Assembly (NCBI GenBank): GCA_022819745.1
Contig: JAJEGS010000012.1
Span: forward strand, 1 to 28,084
Direction: 5' to 3'
Length of the DNA stretch: 28,084 bases
DNA from: Candidatus Latescibacterota bacterium
GTDB taxonomy: Bacteria > Latescibacterota > UBA2968 > UBA8231
Shown here: positions 8,418 through 16,398 of the stretch, one piece after another
Layout: each line of letters begins with the position of its first letter
How positions within the stretch are numbered: the first letter of the stretch is position 1
Notes under the pieces: model-generated
What the model saw: only the letters and a program-made list of their open reading frames with translations
Told to the model about the DNA's origin: nothing
Database searches by the model: none
Made by a program: the position numbers and the translations under genes

Positions 8418-9302
8418 TCAGCGCGCGAACCAGCGAATCGGGTGGCGTCGCGTTCCATCGGCAAAGGCGAGCGAATAGGGGTCGCACTGCCGATAGACGA
8501 CCGCTCCGTCGGTGCGCAGTACCAGCCAGCCAAAGTCCCAGCCCTTGCTCTGATAGCGCATGGGGATACTCGGCCGGATGCGAATGACTGGATGCGACCC
8601 GGCGATGAAGAGCTGCTGCTCGACATAGTAATAGCCCGAGCCGGTTTCGACGAATACCTCGTGGGCTAGATCATCCCCTTCTCCGGCCAGGTCCGCGCAC
8701 AAACCGCCAATGCCGACCTTGATGGCCGCGCCGTCGCCAAAGGCAGTGGCGAGGGCGTCGATGGAGCCGGAGAGGACGCGACCGTGGGCGTCGTGGTGCA
8801 ATACTTCCTCCCACGTGTCGGCGACGTAAAACTTATAAATGTCAAAGTCGTAAATGAAGTTGTGGCTCGGGGCGTTGGTCGCTGAGTCATGGCTGTCGAG
8901 CAAGTGGTACTTCGGCATGGGGTGCGGTCCTTCCTCGGGGGCGGGCACAGTCTCTTGCCCGTCGAGGTGGGGACGGCTGAGGGCTTGGTGGCCGTCTTGA
9001 TTGTAGAGGAAGAACGACATCGAGGGCCGCGGCCCAAATCCGTCGGGCAAGGACACGGGCTGACGCAGGCTCATCAAGCCGGCGGCCCAGCGGTCTTCGA
9101 CGAGATACGTCACGGCGAACCCGGCCACCTCGCGCACCTTCTCGTCGCTGGAGGAGCGCACGTCGATGTGCTCGTTGTGGCGAAATTCGGTGTAGATGCG
9201 CAAGTCCGCGCCACGGCGGATGGCACGGACTAAGGCATCTTGGCTGCCAGCGACGATCTTGCGCGATGAATCTAGCACTAAGGGACAGGTCCAAGGGTGC
9301 AT
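8418..9302 (-). CDS. conserved-looking protein of unknown function
   Basis: The 294-residue product is not recognised. It opens MHPWTCPLVLDSSRKI and contains TEFRHNEHIDVRSSSDEKV, AVTYLVEDRWAAG, MSFFLYNQDGHQ, SHNFIYDFDIYKFYV and PIRWFAR at the end. It has no signal peptide or membrane helix and looks like a soluble, aromatic-rich beta protein. The ATG at 9302 is preferred because a 20-codon mini-frame copied from the SGNH gene start ends with TAG just upstream, which would allow translational coupling. Reading continues in frame beyond the terminal TGA for 38 plausible residues, so the protein may be slightly truncated. It sits between two plus-strand PhyH genes. Confidence 0.65.
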   Translation of the reverse strand: MHPWTCPLVLDSSRKIVAGSQDALVRAIRRGADLRIYTEFRHNEHIDVRSSSDEKVREVAGFAVTYLVEDRWAAGLMSLRQPVSLPDGFGPRPSMSFFLYNQDGHQALSRPHLDGQETVPAPEEGPHPMPKYHLLDSHDSATNAPSHNFIYDFDIYKFYVADTWEEVLHHDAHGRVLSGSIDALATAFGDGAAIKVGIGGLCADLAGEGDDLAHEVFVETGSGYYYVEQQLFIAGSHPVIRIRPSIPMRYQSKGWDFGWLVLRTDGAVVYRQCDPYSLAFADGTRRHPIRWFAR

Positions 9303-9306
9303 AGCG

Positions 9307-9369
9307 CTATCCCGTGCCGCCGCCGCTGAAGTTGTTGCCAATGAAAAGAGCGCGGGTGATATTGGCCAT
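9307..9369 (-). pseudogene. truncated copy of the SGNH hydrolase gene start
   Basis: The frame reads MANITRALFIGNNFSGGGTG and stops at TAG (9307-9309). Its first 14 residues copy the start of the SGNH hydrolase at 7377, with the catalytic-block Ser replaced by Asn. Homology continues upstream into the leader (9322-9439 against 7331-7446). It is either a remnant of a deleted SGNH paralog or a captured leader that now drives the unknown gene starting at 9302. Confidence 0.75.
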
Positions 9370-9399
9370 AGTCAGTCCTCAATGCGGTTTGCAGTGCAT

Positions 9400-9439
9400 C
9401 TTGCTCAACATATACACCGCCTCGCCCCGCGCCAAGTTG
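9400..9439. promoter_or_regulatory. shared leader/promoter block (second copy at 7409-7446)
   Basis: About 38 bases ending GCGCCAAGTTG differ at roughly four positions between this site and the SGNH leader. The 26 or so bases between this block and the copied start codon are much more divergent. Both copies sit between a minus-strand gene and a plus-strand PhyH gene. A conserved divergent promoter or operator would explain the pattern; shared ancestry alone is also possible. Confidence 0.35.
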
Positions 9440-9535
9440 GAAATTAGCCTTGCACACCGTACCCGCTCAGGGCATTTTGTCGATAAAGGCTCTTGTAACC
9501 AATCTTCCAAACCATCCATCATAGGGAGAGCAGCC

Positions 9536-10417
9536 ATGATTGAACACGCCAACACCTCGCGCTCAATCACCGCAGAAACGGTGGAAATGTCCGCCGATGA
9601 GAAGTACCTCTTCGACCTGCTCGGATTTTTGATCGTGCGGGACGTGCTCAGCGAGGAACACCTGAAGCTGGCCAACGAAGCCATCGACTCAATGGAACTC
9701 ACACCAAGTCCGGAGTATTTTGGCGACTCCGTTGCTTTGAAGGGTGAGAACACCTCGACGCGCCTCGGCAACAGCGAGGGCCTGTTGGAATTGCCGCGGC
9801 CGTTCTGCGAGCCTTTCAGAGAAATGCTGGCGCATCCCAAAACCATTCCTCACCTCAACACGATCCTCGGGGAAGGCTGGCGGCTCGACCACGGTCCGGG
9901 TCTGATCGCGATGGACAAGGGATGTTCCGGCGGCATGCTGCACGGCAACTTTGACAACGCGCCCTATTTCTACCGCGAGGGTAAGATCTTCACCGGCCTT
10001 TGCGTCATCGAATACCTGCTCGCCGACGAAGGGCCTGGCGACGGCGGCATCAGCGTCATTGCCGGCAGCCACAAGGCTAACGTGACCTGCCCGGCCAAGA
10101 TGCTCCGATGGGAACAGTACCAGGAATACGTGACCGAGATCAACGCCAAAGCAGGCGACGCCATCATCTTCAGCGAGGCGTGTACCCACGGCACCCTCCC
10201 GTGGAATGCCGACCACCAGCGCCGGGCCATCCTCTACAAGTACAACACCGGGCACATGGCATGGGGCGGAGGCGGAGTGCGCGGCCGGCGTCCGTCCTAC
10301 TGGGACGAGCTCACCGCTCCCCAGCAGGCAGCCCTGCTCTTGCCCTCACACCATTCCCGCAGACCCAAGCCGAGCAACGGCTACGCAGGACTCGCCGAGG
10401 TGGCCGATTCGGTGTGA
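9536..10417 (+). CDS. phytanoyl-CoA dioxygenase (PhyH) family protein
   Basis: The 293-residue product opens with an acidic leader and SADEKYLFDLLGFLIVRDVL, the typical N-terminal helix and strand of one PhyH branch. H136 lies in GGMLHGNFDN, where an HxD is expected but HGN is found, with D140 four residues after the His. The distal His is H218 in EACTHGTLPWNAD, followed by R229/R230 for 2-oxoglutarate. ISVIAGSHKAN is the conserved strand motif. The ATG at 9536 follows AGGGAGAGC; a longer frame would begin in the copied SGNH leader and is rejected. It shares its domain layout with the gene at 17342, which also lacks the plain HxD. The substrate is unknown. Confidence 0.85.
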   Translation: MIEHANTSRSITAETVEMSADEKYLFDLLGFLIVRDVLSEEHLKLANEAIDSMELTPSPEYFGDSVALKGENTSTRLGNSEGLLELPRPFCEPFREMLAHPKTIPHLNTILGEGWRLDHGPGLIAMDKGCSGGMLHGNFDNAPYFYREGKIFTGLCVIEYLLADEGPGDGGISVIAGSHKANVTCPAKMLRWEQYQEYVTEINAKAGDAIIFSEACTHGTLPWNADHQRRAILYKYNTGHMAWGGGGVRGRRPSYWDELTAPQQAALLLPSHHSRRPKPSNGYAGLAEVADSV

Positions 10418-10422
10418 GGTAA

Positions 10423-10437
10423 CTGCTTCTAAGGCAG
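10423..10437. terminator. small hairpin between convergent genes
   Basis: CTGCTT pairs with AGGCAG (one G-T wobble) around a 3-base loop. It lies between the convergent PhyH and aminotransferase genes and overlaps the aminotransferase stop codon. It could act in both directions but has no T tract. Confidence 0.25.
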
Positions 10438-11580
10438 GGCTTCTAGGAGGCGATCGATGTCCTCGTGGTTGTTGTACACCGAGGGTGAGAGGCGCATCTT
10501 GTTGCCGAAACGCATCGCTATATGAACATTGGCACTCCTGCAACTAGCCAAGGCGGCTTCGGGGTGTGGCGCTACGAAGGCGAGTATGGGGCTTTCGTTT
10601 CCCTGCGGCGTGATCGATTTGTACCCCCGCTGCGGCAGCTCTTCCTGCAGGCGATCGGTCAGGTCTCTCGCGTGGTTGCGGATGCTGTTGACGCCGAGGC
10701 GCAGGATGTACTGCAGGCTCTCCTGGGCGCATACGACTCCTTCGTACGAGGGGTAACTGACCTCGTAAGCGCCGACTCCGGTCGGGGATGAAAACGATAT
10801 CTCCTCATCAGCAGAATCGGGCTCTTCCACCCAAGGGGGATAGTTTAGTCTCACACCACCCGTGGGTTGAGACGGTTTGAGTACGTCGTGCTGCAGATCA
10901 GAGCGAACGTACAGAAACCCGAACCCCTTGACTCCCATCAGCCACTTGAACGTCGAACAAGCCGCAAAGTCGATGCCCATCGCCTTGACGTTGATCGGAA
11001 CGCCGCCTGCGGCCTGCATGATATCGGCATACAGATACGCGCCGTTGTCGTGAGCCAGCTTGCTCAGCGCCGCGACATCTGCGACATACCCATTGACGTT
11101 TGACACCAATGCCACCGAAATCAGCCGGGTGTTGCCATCGACCGCGTCTGCCATGGCGGCCATGTCGATTTGCCAGTTGCGATTCTTGACGATCCGCACG
11201 TCGAGACCTTGCTGCTCGCGAAACTTGTAGTTGGATATGCAGGGACTGAAATTCAGGTCCGACATCACCACATTGCCGCCCGCCAGATGGTCTCGCAAGC
11301 CGTTGAGGATATTGCTCTCCGATTCCACCGTGCTGCGCGCAAAGGCGATTTCGCCGGGGTCGGCGTTGATGAGTTGGGCAAATAGGGCCTTGGCTTGGTC
11401 GTGCGGCGGTGCCCAAGCCGGCCACCACGGCTCCCCCACCTCGTGTGCGACCCAATCGACGTACCGGTGCAGGGCCGCCGCCGAGTGCACGCTGATCGGA
11501 TGCGACGAGGCGTTGTCGAAGTACGCCATGGTCCGCGCTCGCGGGAAGTCTTCGCGTACTCTCTCGAAAAGATCTGTCAT
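10429..11580 (-). CDS. class V aminotransferase-like PLP enzyme
   Basis: The 383-residue product has the class V fold signatures of the NifS/isopenicillin N epimerase group. AYFDNASSHPIS is near the N-terminus, AFARSTVESESNIL forms the PLP phosphate loop, AYLYADIMQAAGGVPI carries the Asp that contacts the PLP ring nitrogen, and ACSTFKWLMGVKGFGFLYV carries the Schiff-base lysine. MRLSPSVYNNHEDIDRLLEAL is the usual C-terminal end. Members transaminate, epimerise or remove sulfur or selenium. The mobile catalytic Cys loop of a housekeeping desulfurase is not evident, so a small-molecule role is more likely. AGGAGAG upstream supports the ATG at 11580. Confidence 0.88.
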   Translation of the reverse strand: MTDLFERVREDFPRARTMAYFDNASSHPISVHSAAALHRYVDWVAHEVGEPWWPAWAPPHDQAKALFAQLINADPGEIAFARSTVESESNILNGLRDHLAGGNVVMSDLNFSPCISNYKFREQQGLDVRIVKNRNWQIDMAAMADAVDGNTRLISVALVSNVNGYVADVAALSKLAHDNGAYLYADIMQAAGGVPINVKAMGIDFAACSTFKWLMGVKGFGFLYVRSDLQHDVLKPSQPTGGVRLNYPPWVEEPDSADEEISFSSPTGVGAYEVSYPSYEGVVCAQESLQYILRLGVNSIRNHARDLTDRLQEELPQRGYKSITPQGNESPILAFVAPHPEAALASCRSANVHIAMRFGNKMRLSPSVYNNHEDIDRLLEALP

Positions 11581-11727
11581 ACCTAGCTCTCCTCGTATAA
11601 AACCTGAATTGTACTCAAGTGATTCTTCGCTCGCGACTTGGGTCGGTGAAAGCAAGTTGCCGAAAAAGACCCAACGCGACTGGAAACAAATCGTCGCGCA
11701 CTTTTTAACCGCCAGCGTCTGCGACAG

Positions 11728-12303
11728 CTACAGATCCTTGTACCAAGTCAGTTGCACTTCGTCTAGGCCCTCGGTACGGTAGGCGTAGAGATGGACATGA
11801 CCGAGTTTGGCACCCATGCGGGCGTAGAAGCGGCAAGCGGGGACGTTGATGTTTTGGGTCTCGATCTTGAGTTGGATGCAGCCCCGCTGCTTGGCGCAGG
11901 TTTCGGCGCGTTGGAAGAGCGCCCTGCCCACACCTCGTCCTTGATATTCGGGCCGCACGCGGATGTCCCAGAGGCCCGCTAGATCTTCGCGCCCTTCGCA
12001 GTAGTCTAAGCCCTCGCCGTGAAAGGCGACAATAGCCCCGCCGATGCGCTCTTGTTCCCTGTATGCAGCGAGGACAATCCACCGCGAGAGGTCCCACGAT
12101 CTCCGGGTCCAGCGTTCGGGGCCGCCGGAGTGGTCGTAGTCTTTGCTGTAGGACGGATCGACGGGTTCTTCGACTAGCCGAATCCCTCCCAAACCGTTGT
12201 CGATGAGTTCGACGCGAAAGCGGCTTTTTACTTCAAGGGCGATGGGCACTTGGCCGTATTCGAATAGGACGTCGATGCTTTGTTCTTCGATGCGAAAGTC
12301 CAT
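11728..12303 (-). CDS. GNAT family N-acetyltransferase
   Basis: The 191-residue product has a C-terminal GNAT domain. LWDIRVRPEYQGRGVGRALF is the acetyl-CoA pyrophosphate loop (motif A), and IETQNINVPACRFYARMGAKLG is the following helix, similar in style to streptothricin-type acetyltransferases. The N-terminal 80 residues are less typical and may shape the acceptor pocket. It should transfer an acetyl group to an amine on a small molecule, with the target unknown. A GAGGAA site precedes the ATG. It is 15 bases downstream of the transporter on the same strand, so the two may be co-transcribed, an arrangement compatible with detoxification. Confidence 0.88.
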   Translation of the reverse strand: MDFRIEEQSIDVLFEYGQVPIALEVKSRFRVELIDNGLGGIRLVEEPVDPSYSKDYDHSGGPERWTRRSWDLSRWIVLAAYREQERIGGAIVAFHGEGLDYCEGREDLAGLWDIRVRPEYQGRGVGRALFQRAETCAKQRGCIQLKIETQNINVPACRFYARMGAKLGHVHLYAYRTEGLDEVQLTWYKDL

Positions 12304-12318
12304 TGGCGTTCCTCACCA

Positions 12319-13248
12319 TTAAGACGCGCTCTTGCCCAAGGTACTACACATCGACCCGACGACCACCAGTATGGTTCCTCCGATGGCGGGTTTGTTGAGG
12401 GGTTCCATGGGGACTAGGTTGGGGTCGAAGAGGGCGAGTAAACCCATCACGGCCATCGTGACCAGAGGCGTCAGCGAGACCAGCGCGCCCATGCGCGAAG
12501 CCTCCATCCGCTTGAGCGATTCGGCGAAGCTGAGGTAGGAGACGAGGGTGAAGACGACCGAGCAGGCCAAGAGCAAGCAGGGGATGGCCGGCAGGTCGAG
12601 TATGCGGCTCGGCTGGGCCAAAGGCAGGAAGAGCATCGTGCCAAACCAATAGACCAAGGCCATAATCGAGGTCGAGGGTAGGTGCCGCAGCAGGGGCTTT
12701 TGCGCCAGCATGAAAACTCCCCAGAGAATGGCCGAGGCAAAGACGAGCCAAACGCCGATGCCGTAGTTTTCCAGCACGAAGAGCAGTTCGGCGAAGCGCT
12801 GGTTGAAAAAGAGCCCCATCCCGACGATCAGCACGCCGAGGCCGATCCACTGCAGACGGCTAAAGGCTTCTTTGAAGAAGACTAGTCCACCCAAGAGCAC
12901 AATTATGGGCGAAAACTGCATCACGATCTGAGCCGAGCCAGGCGAGATGCGGCTCAGACCCATCAGATACGTCAGGTAATTGCCGCCGAGGCCGAGGACG
13001 CAAACCACCGCTAGAACCGAAACTGCGCCGCGAATCCGAAAAGGAGAACCAAGGCCGTAGCGAAAGTGGATGACAGGGACTAGCATGGCCCCCGCGAGCA
13101 AGAAGCGGTACCAGGTAACCGTAAAGGGGTCCAACGATTGCAACAACAGCTTGAGCACCACGGGCAGGGCACCCCACAACAGCAGGGTAGTAAAGGCAAG
13201 AGTTAGGCCTAGTGATCGACGCTCCGTCTGGTCGCTCACGGTCGCCAA
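12319..13248 (-). CDS. EamA/DMT-family transporter
   Basis: The 309-residue product contains about ten membrane helices in two EamA repeats. The first opens TLLLWGALPVVLKLLL and contains FTVTWYRFLLAGAML; the second begins GIGVWLVFASAILWG and contains MALVYWFGTMLFL. Family members export or import small metabolites such as amino acids, nucleotide sugars or toxic amines across the inner membrane. The proposed start is TTG; a GTG three codons later is an equally possible start. The neighbouring acetyltransferase on the same strand suggests a shared role in handling a small molecule, but this is inference. Confidence 0.88.
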   Translation of the reverse strand: MATVSDQTERRSLGLTLAFTTLLLWGALPVVLKLLLQSLDPFTVTWYRFLLAGAMLVPVIHFRYGLGSPFRIRGAVSVLAVVCVLGLGGNYLTYLMGLSRISPGSAQIVMQFSPIIVLLGGLVFFKEAFSRLQWIGLGVLIVGMGLFFNQRFAELLFVLENYGIGVWLVFASAILWGVFMLAQKPLLRHLPSTSIMALVYWFGTMLFLPLAQPSRILDLPAIPCLLLACSVVFTLVSYLSFAESLKRMEASRMGALVSLTPLVTMAVMGLLALFDPNLVPMEPLNKPAIGGTILVVVGSMCSTLGKSAS

Positions 13249-13290
13249 AATGCTCTTGAAGATGCCATTCCCAACCCTAGGCTAGAATCG

Positions 13291-13560
13291 TTACGCTGCT
13301 TTGAGCGGCTCCAGTTCTGCGGGTTCTAGTCTGCCGAGCCCCAGACGATCAAAGACGCGCTGTATTTCGTCGATACTTACCATTCCGGGTGAGACGACCT
13401 CAATTCCAAGAGGCGTGCCATCTTGAGCATAGTCAATGAGGAGATCTTCTGTTACAGCTTCAGTGCGTACGCTTTTCTGGCTGTGTTGATGAGATAGGTA
13501 AATATAGGCGGCAAACGGCTTGCCTTTTCGATAGGTGATTTGCAAAGAAACGGTTTTCAT
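13291..13560 (-). CDS. DUF2283-like protein, possible antitoxin
   Basis: The 89-residue product resembles DUF2283: short beta strands with AAYIYLSHQ near the start, then DLLIDYAQDGTPLGIEVVS, the family's hallmark of a D-x-G turn followed by GIEV. The start codon overlaps the stop of the DUF4258 gene as ATGA, so the two are translationally coupled. DUF2283 genes are often found next to DUF4258 genes, a pairing proposed to be a toxin-antitoxin module with DUF4258 as the RNase-like partner. The C-terminus is Leu/Glu-rich. Confidence 0.8.
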   Translation of the reverse strand: MKTVSLQITYRKGKPFAAYIYLSHQHSQKSVRTEAVTEDLLIDYAQDGTPLGIEVVSPGMVSIDEIQRVFDRLGLGRLEPAELEPLKAA

Positions 13561-13823
13561 CGGTGCACCTCTGCAGGATATGCGGTTACAACCATAAGAA
13601 TTTTGTCGTCTAGGTCTGGCTCAACAACCACAAGCCAAGGATGTCCCGCATGACGAGTATGAATGAGCCAACGACCCGGGCGGCGAGCAGGAACCAATTT
13701 TGAGGCATCGTCAAGCATCGTCCGCAGTTCGATCTCAGAGAATCTCCGCTCCTCCATGCGGACTTCTAGGTGTGCTGTAAAACCTAGCTCCCAATTCCAC
13801 CAGTTTGGCCAACCTTTATTCAA
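13557..13823 (-). CDS. DUF4258-like protein, possible toxin
   Basis: The 88-residue product has the DUF4258 pattern: a FTAHLEVRMEERRFSEIEL helix with a His and an R-M-x-x-R, then GRWLIHTRHAGHPWLVVVEP and ILMVVTAYPAE, comparable to small RNase-like toxins. The start is a TTG with AAGG five bases upstream, and it falls one base after the stop of the enolase-superfamily gene, so it is probably carried on that gene's transcript. A shorter start (MEERRF) would cut into the domain. No RNase activity can be proved from the sequence. Confidence 0.75.
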   Translation of the reverse strand: MNKGWPNWWNWELGFTAHLEVRMEERRFSEIELRTMLDDASKLVPARRPGRWLIHTRHAGHPWLVVVEPDLDDKILMVVTAYPAEVHR

Positions 13824-13824
13824 T

Positions 13825-14958
13825 CTAACCTTGCCTCAGCCTCTCGACCACCTCTTCATCCACCTCAATTCCCAACCCCGGCCCGGTTGGCACGCGCACA
13901 AAGCTGTCCTCTTGATCAAACGGCACCGCGCATAGCTCTTGGCGGATGGCGCTCGGCGTGCGGTCGAATTCCATCACCGGCTCCTGCATATAAGGCTGAG
14001 CGTTGCGCGCTGGTGGGCAGGGCGGCAACGTGGCGGCAAGGTGCAACGTGGCGGCGATCATAACGGGCGATCCCCAGACGTGGGGGTTGACCTGAATGCC
14101 GCAGGCGTTGGCCATAGCGCAGATGCGCTGCATTTCAGTGATGCCGCCGCAGTGCATGATGTCGGGCTGGACGATGTCGTACGCGCGGCGCGTCAGGTAG
14201 GGCTTGAATTCGTAGCGAGTGCGCAGGTTTTCGCCGCCGGCAATGGCCATGGGCAGCGCGGCTTTGACTTCCAAATAGGCGTCCAAGTCTTGGGCGTTGA
14301 CCGGCTCTTCAAACCAAACCAAGTCCAGATCGGCCAGCTGCTGGCCAATGCGAATTGCCGTGGTGGCGTTGTAGGCTTCGTTGGCATCGACCATCAGGTG
14401 AATGTCTAGGCCGATGGCATCGCGCAGTGCCTTGACGCGTGCGACATCCTCGGCGATGGACAGCCCTCCGACCTTGGTCTTCATCCCCTTGAAACCTGCG
14501 GCCACATAGCCCCGTGCCTCGTCGAGCAGGCGGTCGGGAAACTCGCCTTCGGTATAGTAGAGGCCGGTGGCATAGACGGCGACTTTGTCGCGGACCTTGC
14601 CGCCGAGGAGGGCGCAGACCGGAAGGCCGGTCGCTTTGCCCGCGAGATCCCAGAGGGCGATATCGAGCGCGGAAAGGGCGCTGCCGGCTAGGCCGACCGC
14701 GTTGTTGCCGTTGTAGAGCGCGTGGAACATGCGCTCCCACAGCCCTGTGCGGTCCATGGGGTCTTGGCCGATGAGCAGCGGGGCGATCAAGCCGTCGATG
14801 AGACCGGCGGCCGCGCCTTCGCCCCAGCCGACGAGGCCGTCGTCCGTGGTGACTTTGATGAGCGTGGTGCTGCGCTGGTCGAGCCAGCCTTGGGACCAGC
14901 CAAAGGGGCGCTCAAGGGGACAGGTGAGGTCGAAGGTTTCGATGGCGGCGATTTTCAT
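13825..14958 (-). CDS. mandelate racemase/muconate lactonizing-type enzyme
   Basis: The 377-residue product is a full-length enolase-superfamily enzyme. The N-terminal capping domain (MKIAAIETFDLTCPLERPF) is followed by a barrel with K160-T-K162 in GFKGMKTKVGG, metal ligands D191 in MVDANEAYN, E217 in FEEPVN and the Glu of GGENL, then DIVQPDIMHCGG and H293 in NPHVWG. The KxK motif plus the later Asp/His suits proton abstraction from the alpha carbon of a carboxylate, giving dehydration or racemisation of a sugar acid. It probably works in the cytoplasm with Mg. The upstream intergenic region holds one copy of a dispersed repeat and separates it from a divergent second enolase-superfamily gene. 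Confidence 0.92.
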   Translation of the reverse strand: MKIAAIETFDLTCPLERPFGWSQGWLDQRSTTLIKVTTDDGLVGWGEGAAAGLIDGLIAPLLIGQDPMDRTGLWERMFHALYNGNNAVGLAGSALSALDIALWDLAGKATGLPVCALLGGKVRDKVAVYATGLYYTEGEFPDRLLDEARGYVAAGFKGMKTKVGGLSIAEDVARVKALRDAIGLDIHLMVDANEAYNATTAIRIGQQLADLDLVWFEEPVNAQDLDAYLEVKAALPMAIAGGENLRTRYEFKPYLTRRAYDIVQPDIMHCGGITEMQRICAMANACGIQVNPHVWGSPVMIAATLHLAATLPPCPPARNAQPYMQEPVMEFDRTPSAIRQELCAVPFDQEDSFVRVPTGPGLGIEVDEEVVERLRQG

Positions 14959-14960
14959 AA

Positions 14961-15063
14961 TATAGCAGTCCTATATGATCCGCAGATGGCGCAGATAGAG
15001 GTAGAATCGGATGCACAAGACGATCTACTGCTCGAATCGTGCAAATCATTCCGCGTTGCTGTA
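14961..15063. repeat. dispersed repeat, copy 1 (MITE-like)
   Basis: The element runs from TATAGCAGTCC to CCGCGTTGCTGTA, whose ends form imperfect inverted repeats. It contains ATCCGCAGATGGCGCAGATAG, then ACAAGACGATC and CTCGAATCGTGCAAAT. These internal blocks recur in copy 2 in the same order. It fills most of the space between the two divergent enolase-superfamily genes and has no coding potential. Confidence 0.8.
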
Positions 15064-15074
15064 GGTCTCTGAGG

Positions 15075-15101
15075 TTGACAGTTGTGGGGGGTGAATATAG
15101 G
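15075..15101 (+). promoter_or_regulatory. possible sigma-70-type promoter
   Basis: TTGACA at 15075-15080 is followed after 15 bases by TATAGG. It lies just outside repeat copy 1 and about 30 bases before the ATG at 15133. The spacing is short and the -10 box imperfect, so this is a weak prediction. Confidence 0.3.
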
Positions 15102-15132
15102 GTATGCAAGTTTGTGGATAAAGGAGGCGCAC

Positions 15133-16272
15133 ATGAAAATCACCGCAGTGAAATTGCTGGTGTTGGAAGACCCAAGCCGCAAGGGGCGCGGCGGTCACAG
15201 TATCGCGCAGGTAGAGGGGCTGAGGAGAATACAATACACGCATAAGGGCAGGCCCGACCCGGAATTGCGTCCGGTGCGGCAGAGCTTTTTGGAAGTCCAC
15301 ACGGACGAGGGAATCGTCGGGCGCAGCGACACGTCGATGACTCCCTATCAGGCCGACATCGTGCGGTATCACGCGGTGGGGCGCAGCCTGTGGGAGCGCG
15401 AGGGGTTGTTTCAGCAGTTTTGGAAGGGAACTCGGTGGGTGTACCAGCCTCCGGGGTGGTTTGGGGCGTTTGACAACTGTCTGTGGGACATTTTGGGCAA
15501 GGCTGCGGGACTACCGGTCTATGCGTTAGTGGGACGCGTGCGGCCCCGACTGCCCGCGTATTTGACCGGCGGCGATACGGATATCGAGGGGTATCTCAAG
15601 GCCATAGAACTCGGCAAGGAAATGGGTATTGGGGCGTACAAGTTTCACACGTATAAAGGAGGAAAGGCCGATATACCCATTTACAGGGCTGTGCGCGACG
15701 CCGTGGGACCGGATTATGAGTTGATCACCGATCCAGTGTGCTCCTATGACTTGCGCGAGGCCATTGAAGTGGGACGCGTACTGGAAGAGTTGGACTTCGT
15801 GTGGTTGGAAGAGCCAATGCACGAGCAGAAGATGAACCAATATCAGGAGCTATGCCGTGCGTTGACCATTCCGGTGATGGGCACCGAGATGCTGATGCAC
15901 GACATCGACTTGACGGCGCAATGGCTGATCCAAGGGGCGACTGATCGCCTGCGAGGCAATGCCCGGCACGGGACGACGCAGGTGCTGAAACTGGCGCATC
16001 TGGCCGAGCTACACGGAGCGAATATCGAACTGAATGCCGGTGGGGCATTGGATGGGCTGGTACACGCGCACTTGGGCTGCTGTATCGACAACACGGATTT
16101 CTACGAGTTTTTCGGGGCCACGGCCGACAGCCTGCGGCAGACCGGGGCGCAATGGGGTTTGCTCAACGCGCCCTTGATTGAAGAAGGGCACATCGCGCCC
16201 CCGGATGGGCCGGGTTGGGGTGCGAAATGGGACGAGGAGAAGTTCGGTTCGCTAGTAGTTGAAGAGCACTGA
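15133..16272 (+). CDS. enolase-superfamily (mandelate racemase-type) dehydratase
   Basis: The 379-residue product has the enolase-superfamily layout but a different active site from the gene at 13825. K170-F-H172 in AYKFHTYKGG comes first, then D200 in ITDPVCSYD, E226 in LEEPMHE and E252 in GTEMLMHD as likely Mg ligands, and RGNARHGTTQVLKLAHLAE late in the barrel. The first ligand motif is TDPV rather than DAN, as in some sugar-acid dehydratase branches. AGGAGG six bases upstream fixes the start. It heads the plus-strand cluster with oxygenases, a mannonate-dehydratase-like enzyme and an aldolase, which supports a role in dehydrating a sugar acid. The exact substrate is not predictable. Confidence 0.9.
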   Translation: MKITAVKLLVLEDPSRKGRGGHSIAQVEGLRRIQYTHKGRPDPELRPVRQSFLEVHTDEGIVGRSDTSMTPYQADIVRYHAVGRSLWEREGLFQQFWKGTRWVYQPPGWFGAFDNCLWDILGKAAGLPVYALVGRVRPRLPAYLTGGDTDIEGYLKAIELGKEMGIGAYKFHTYKGGKADIPIYRAVRDAVGPDYELITDPVCSYDLREAIEVGRVLEELDFVWLEEPMHEQKMNQYQELCRALTIPVMGTEMLMHDIDLTAQWLIQGATDRLRGNARHGTTQVLKLAHLAELHGANIELNAGGALDGLVHAHLGCCIDNTDFYEFFGATADSLRQTGAQWGLLNAPLIEEGHIAPPDGPGWGAKWDEEKFGSLVVEEH

Positions 16273-16388
16273 TATAGCAATCCTACATCATTTACAAGGT
16301 AATCCGCAGATGGACGCAGATAGACGCAGAATAGGATGTACAAGACGATCCATCGCTCGAATCGTGCAAATTATGCCGCATTGCTATA
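16273..16388. repeat. dispersed repeat, copy 2 (MITE-like)
   Basis: This is the clearest copy: TATAGCAAT at the left end and ATTGCTATA at the right end are perfect 9-base inverted repeats. Inside are AATCCGCAGATGGACGCAGA, ACAAGACGATCC and CTCGAATCGTGCAAATTATG, matching copy 1 block for block. It separates the enolase-superfamily gene from the first PhyH gene, and its right end runs directly into that gene's GGAGG site. Confidence 0.85.
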
Positions 16389-16398
16389 TGGAGGACGC

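Noticed and set aside
16336..16398. Upstream ATG extension of the PhyH gene starting at 16399
   Set aside because: The extension is encoded by the right half of repeat copy 2 and lacks a ribosome site, while the GTG at 16399 has GGAGG.
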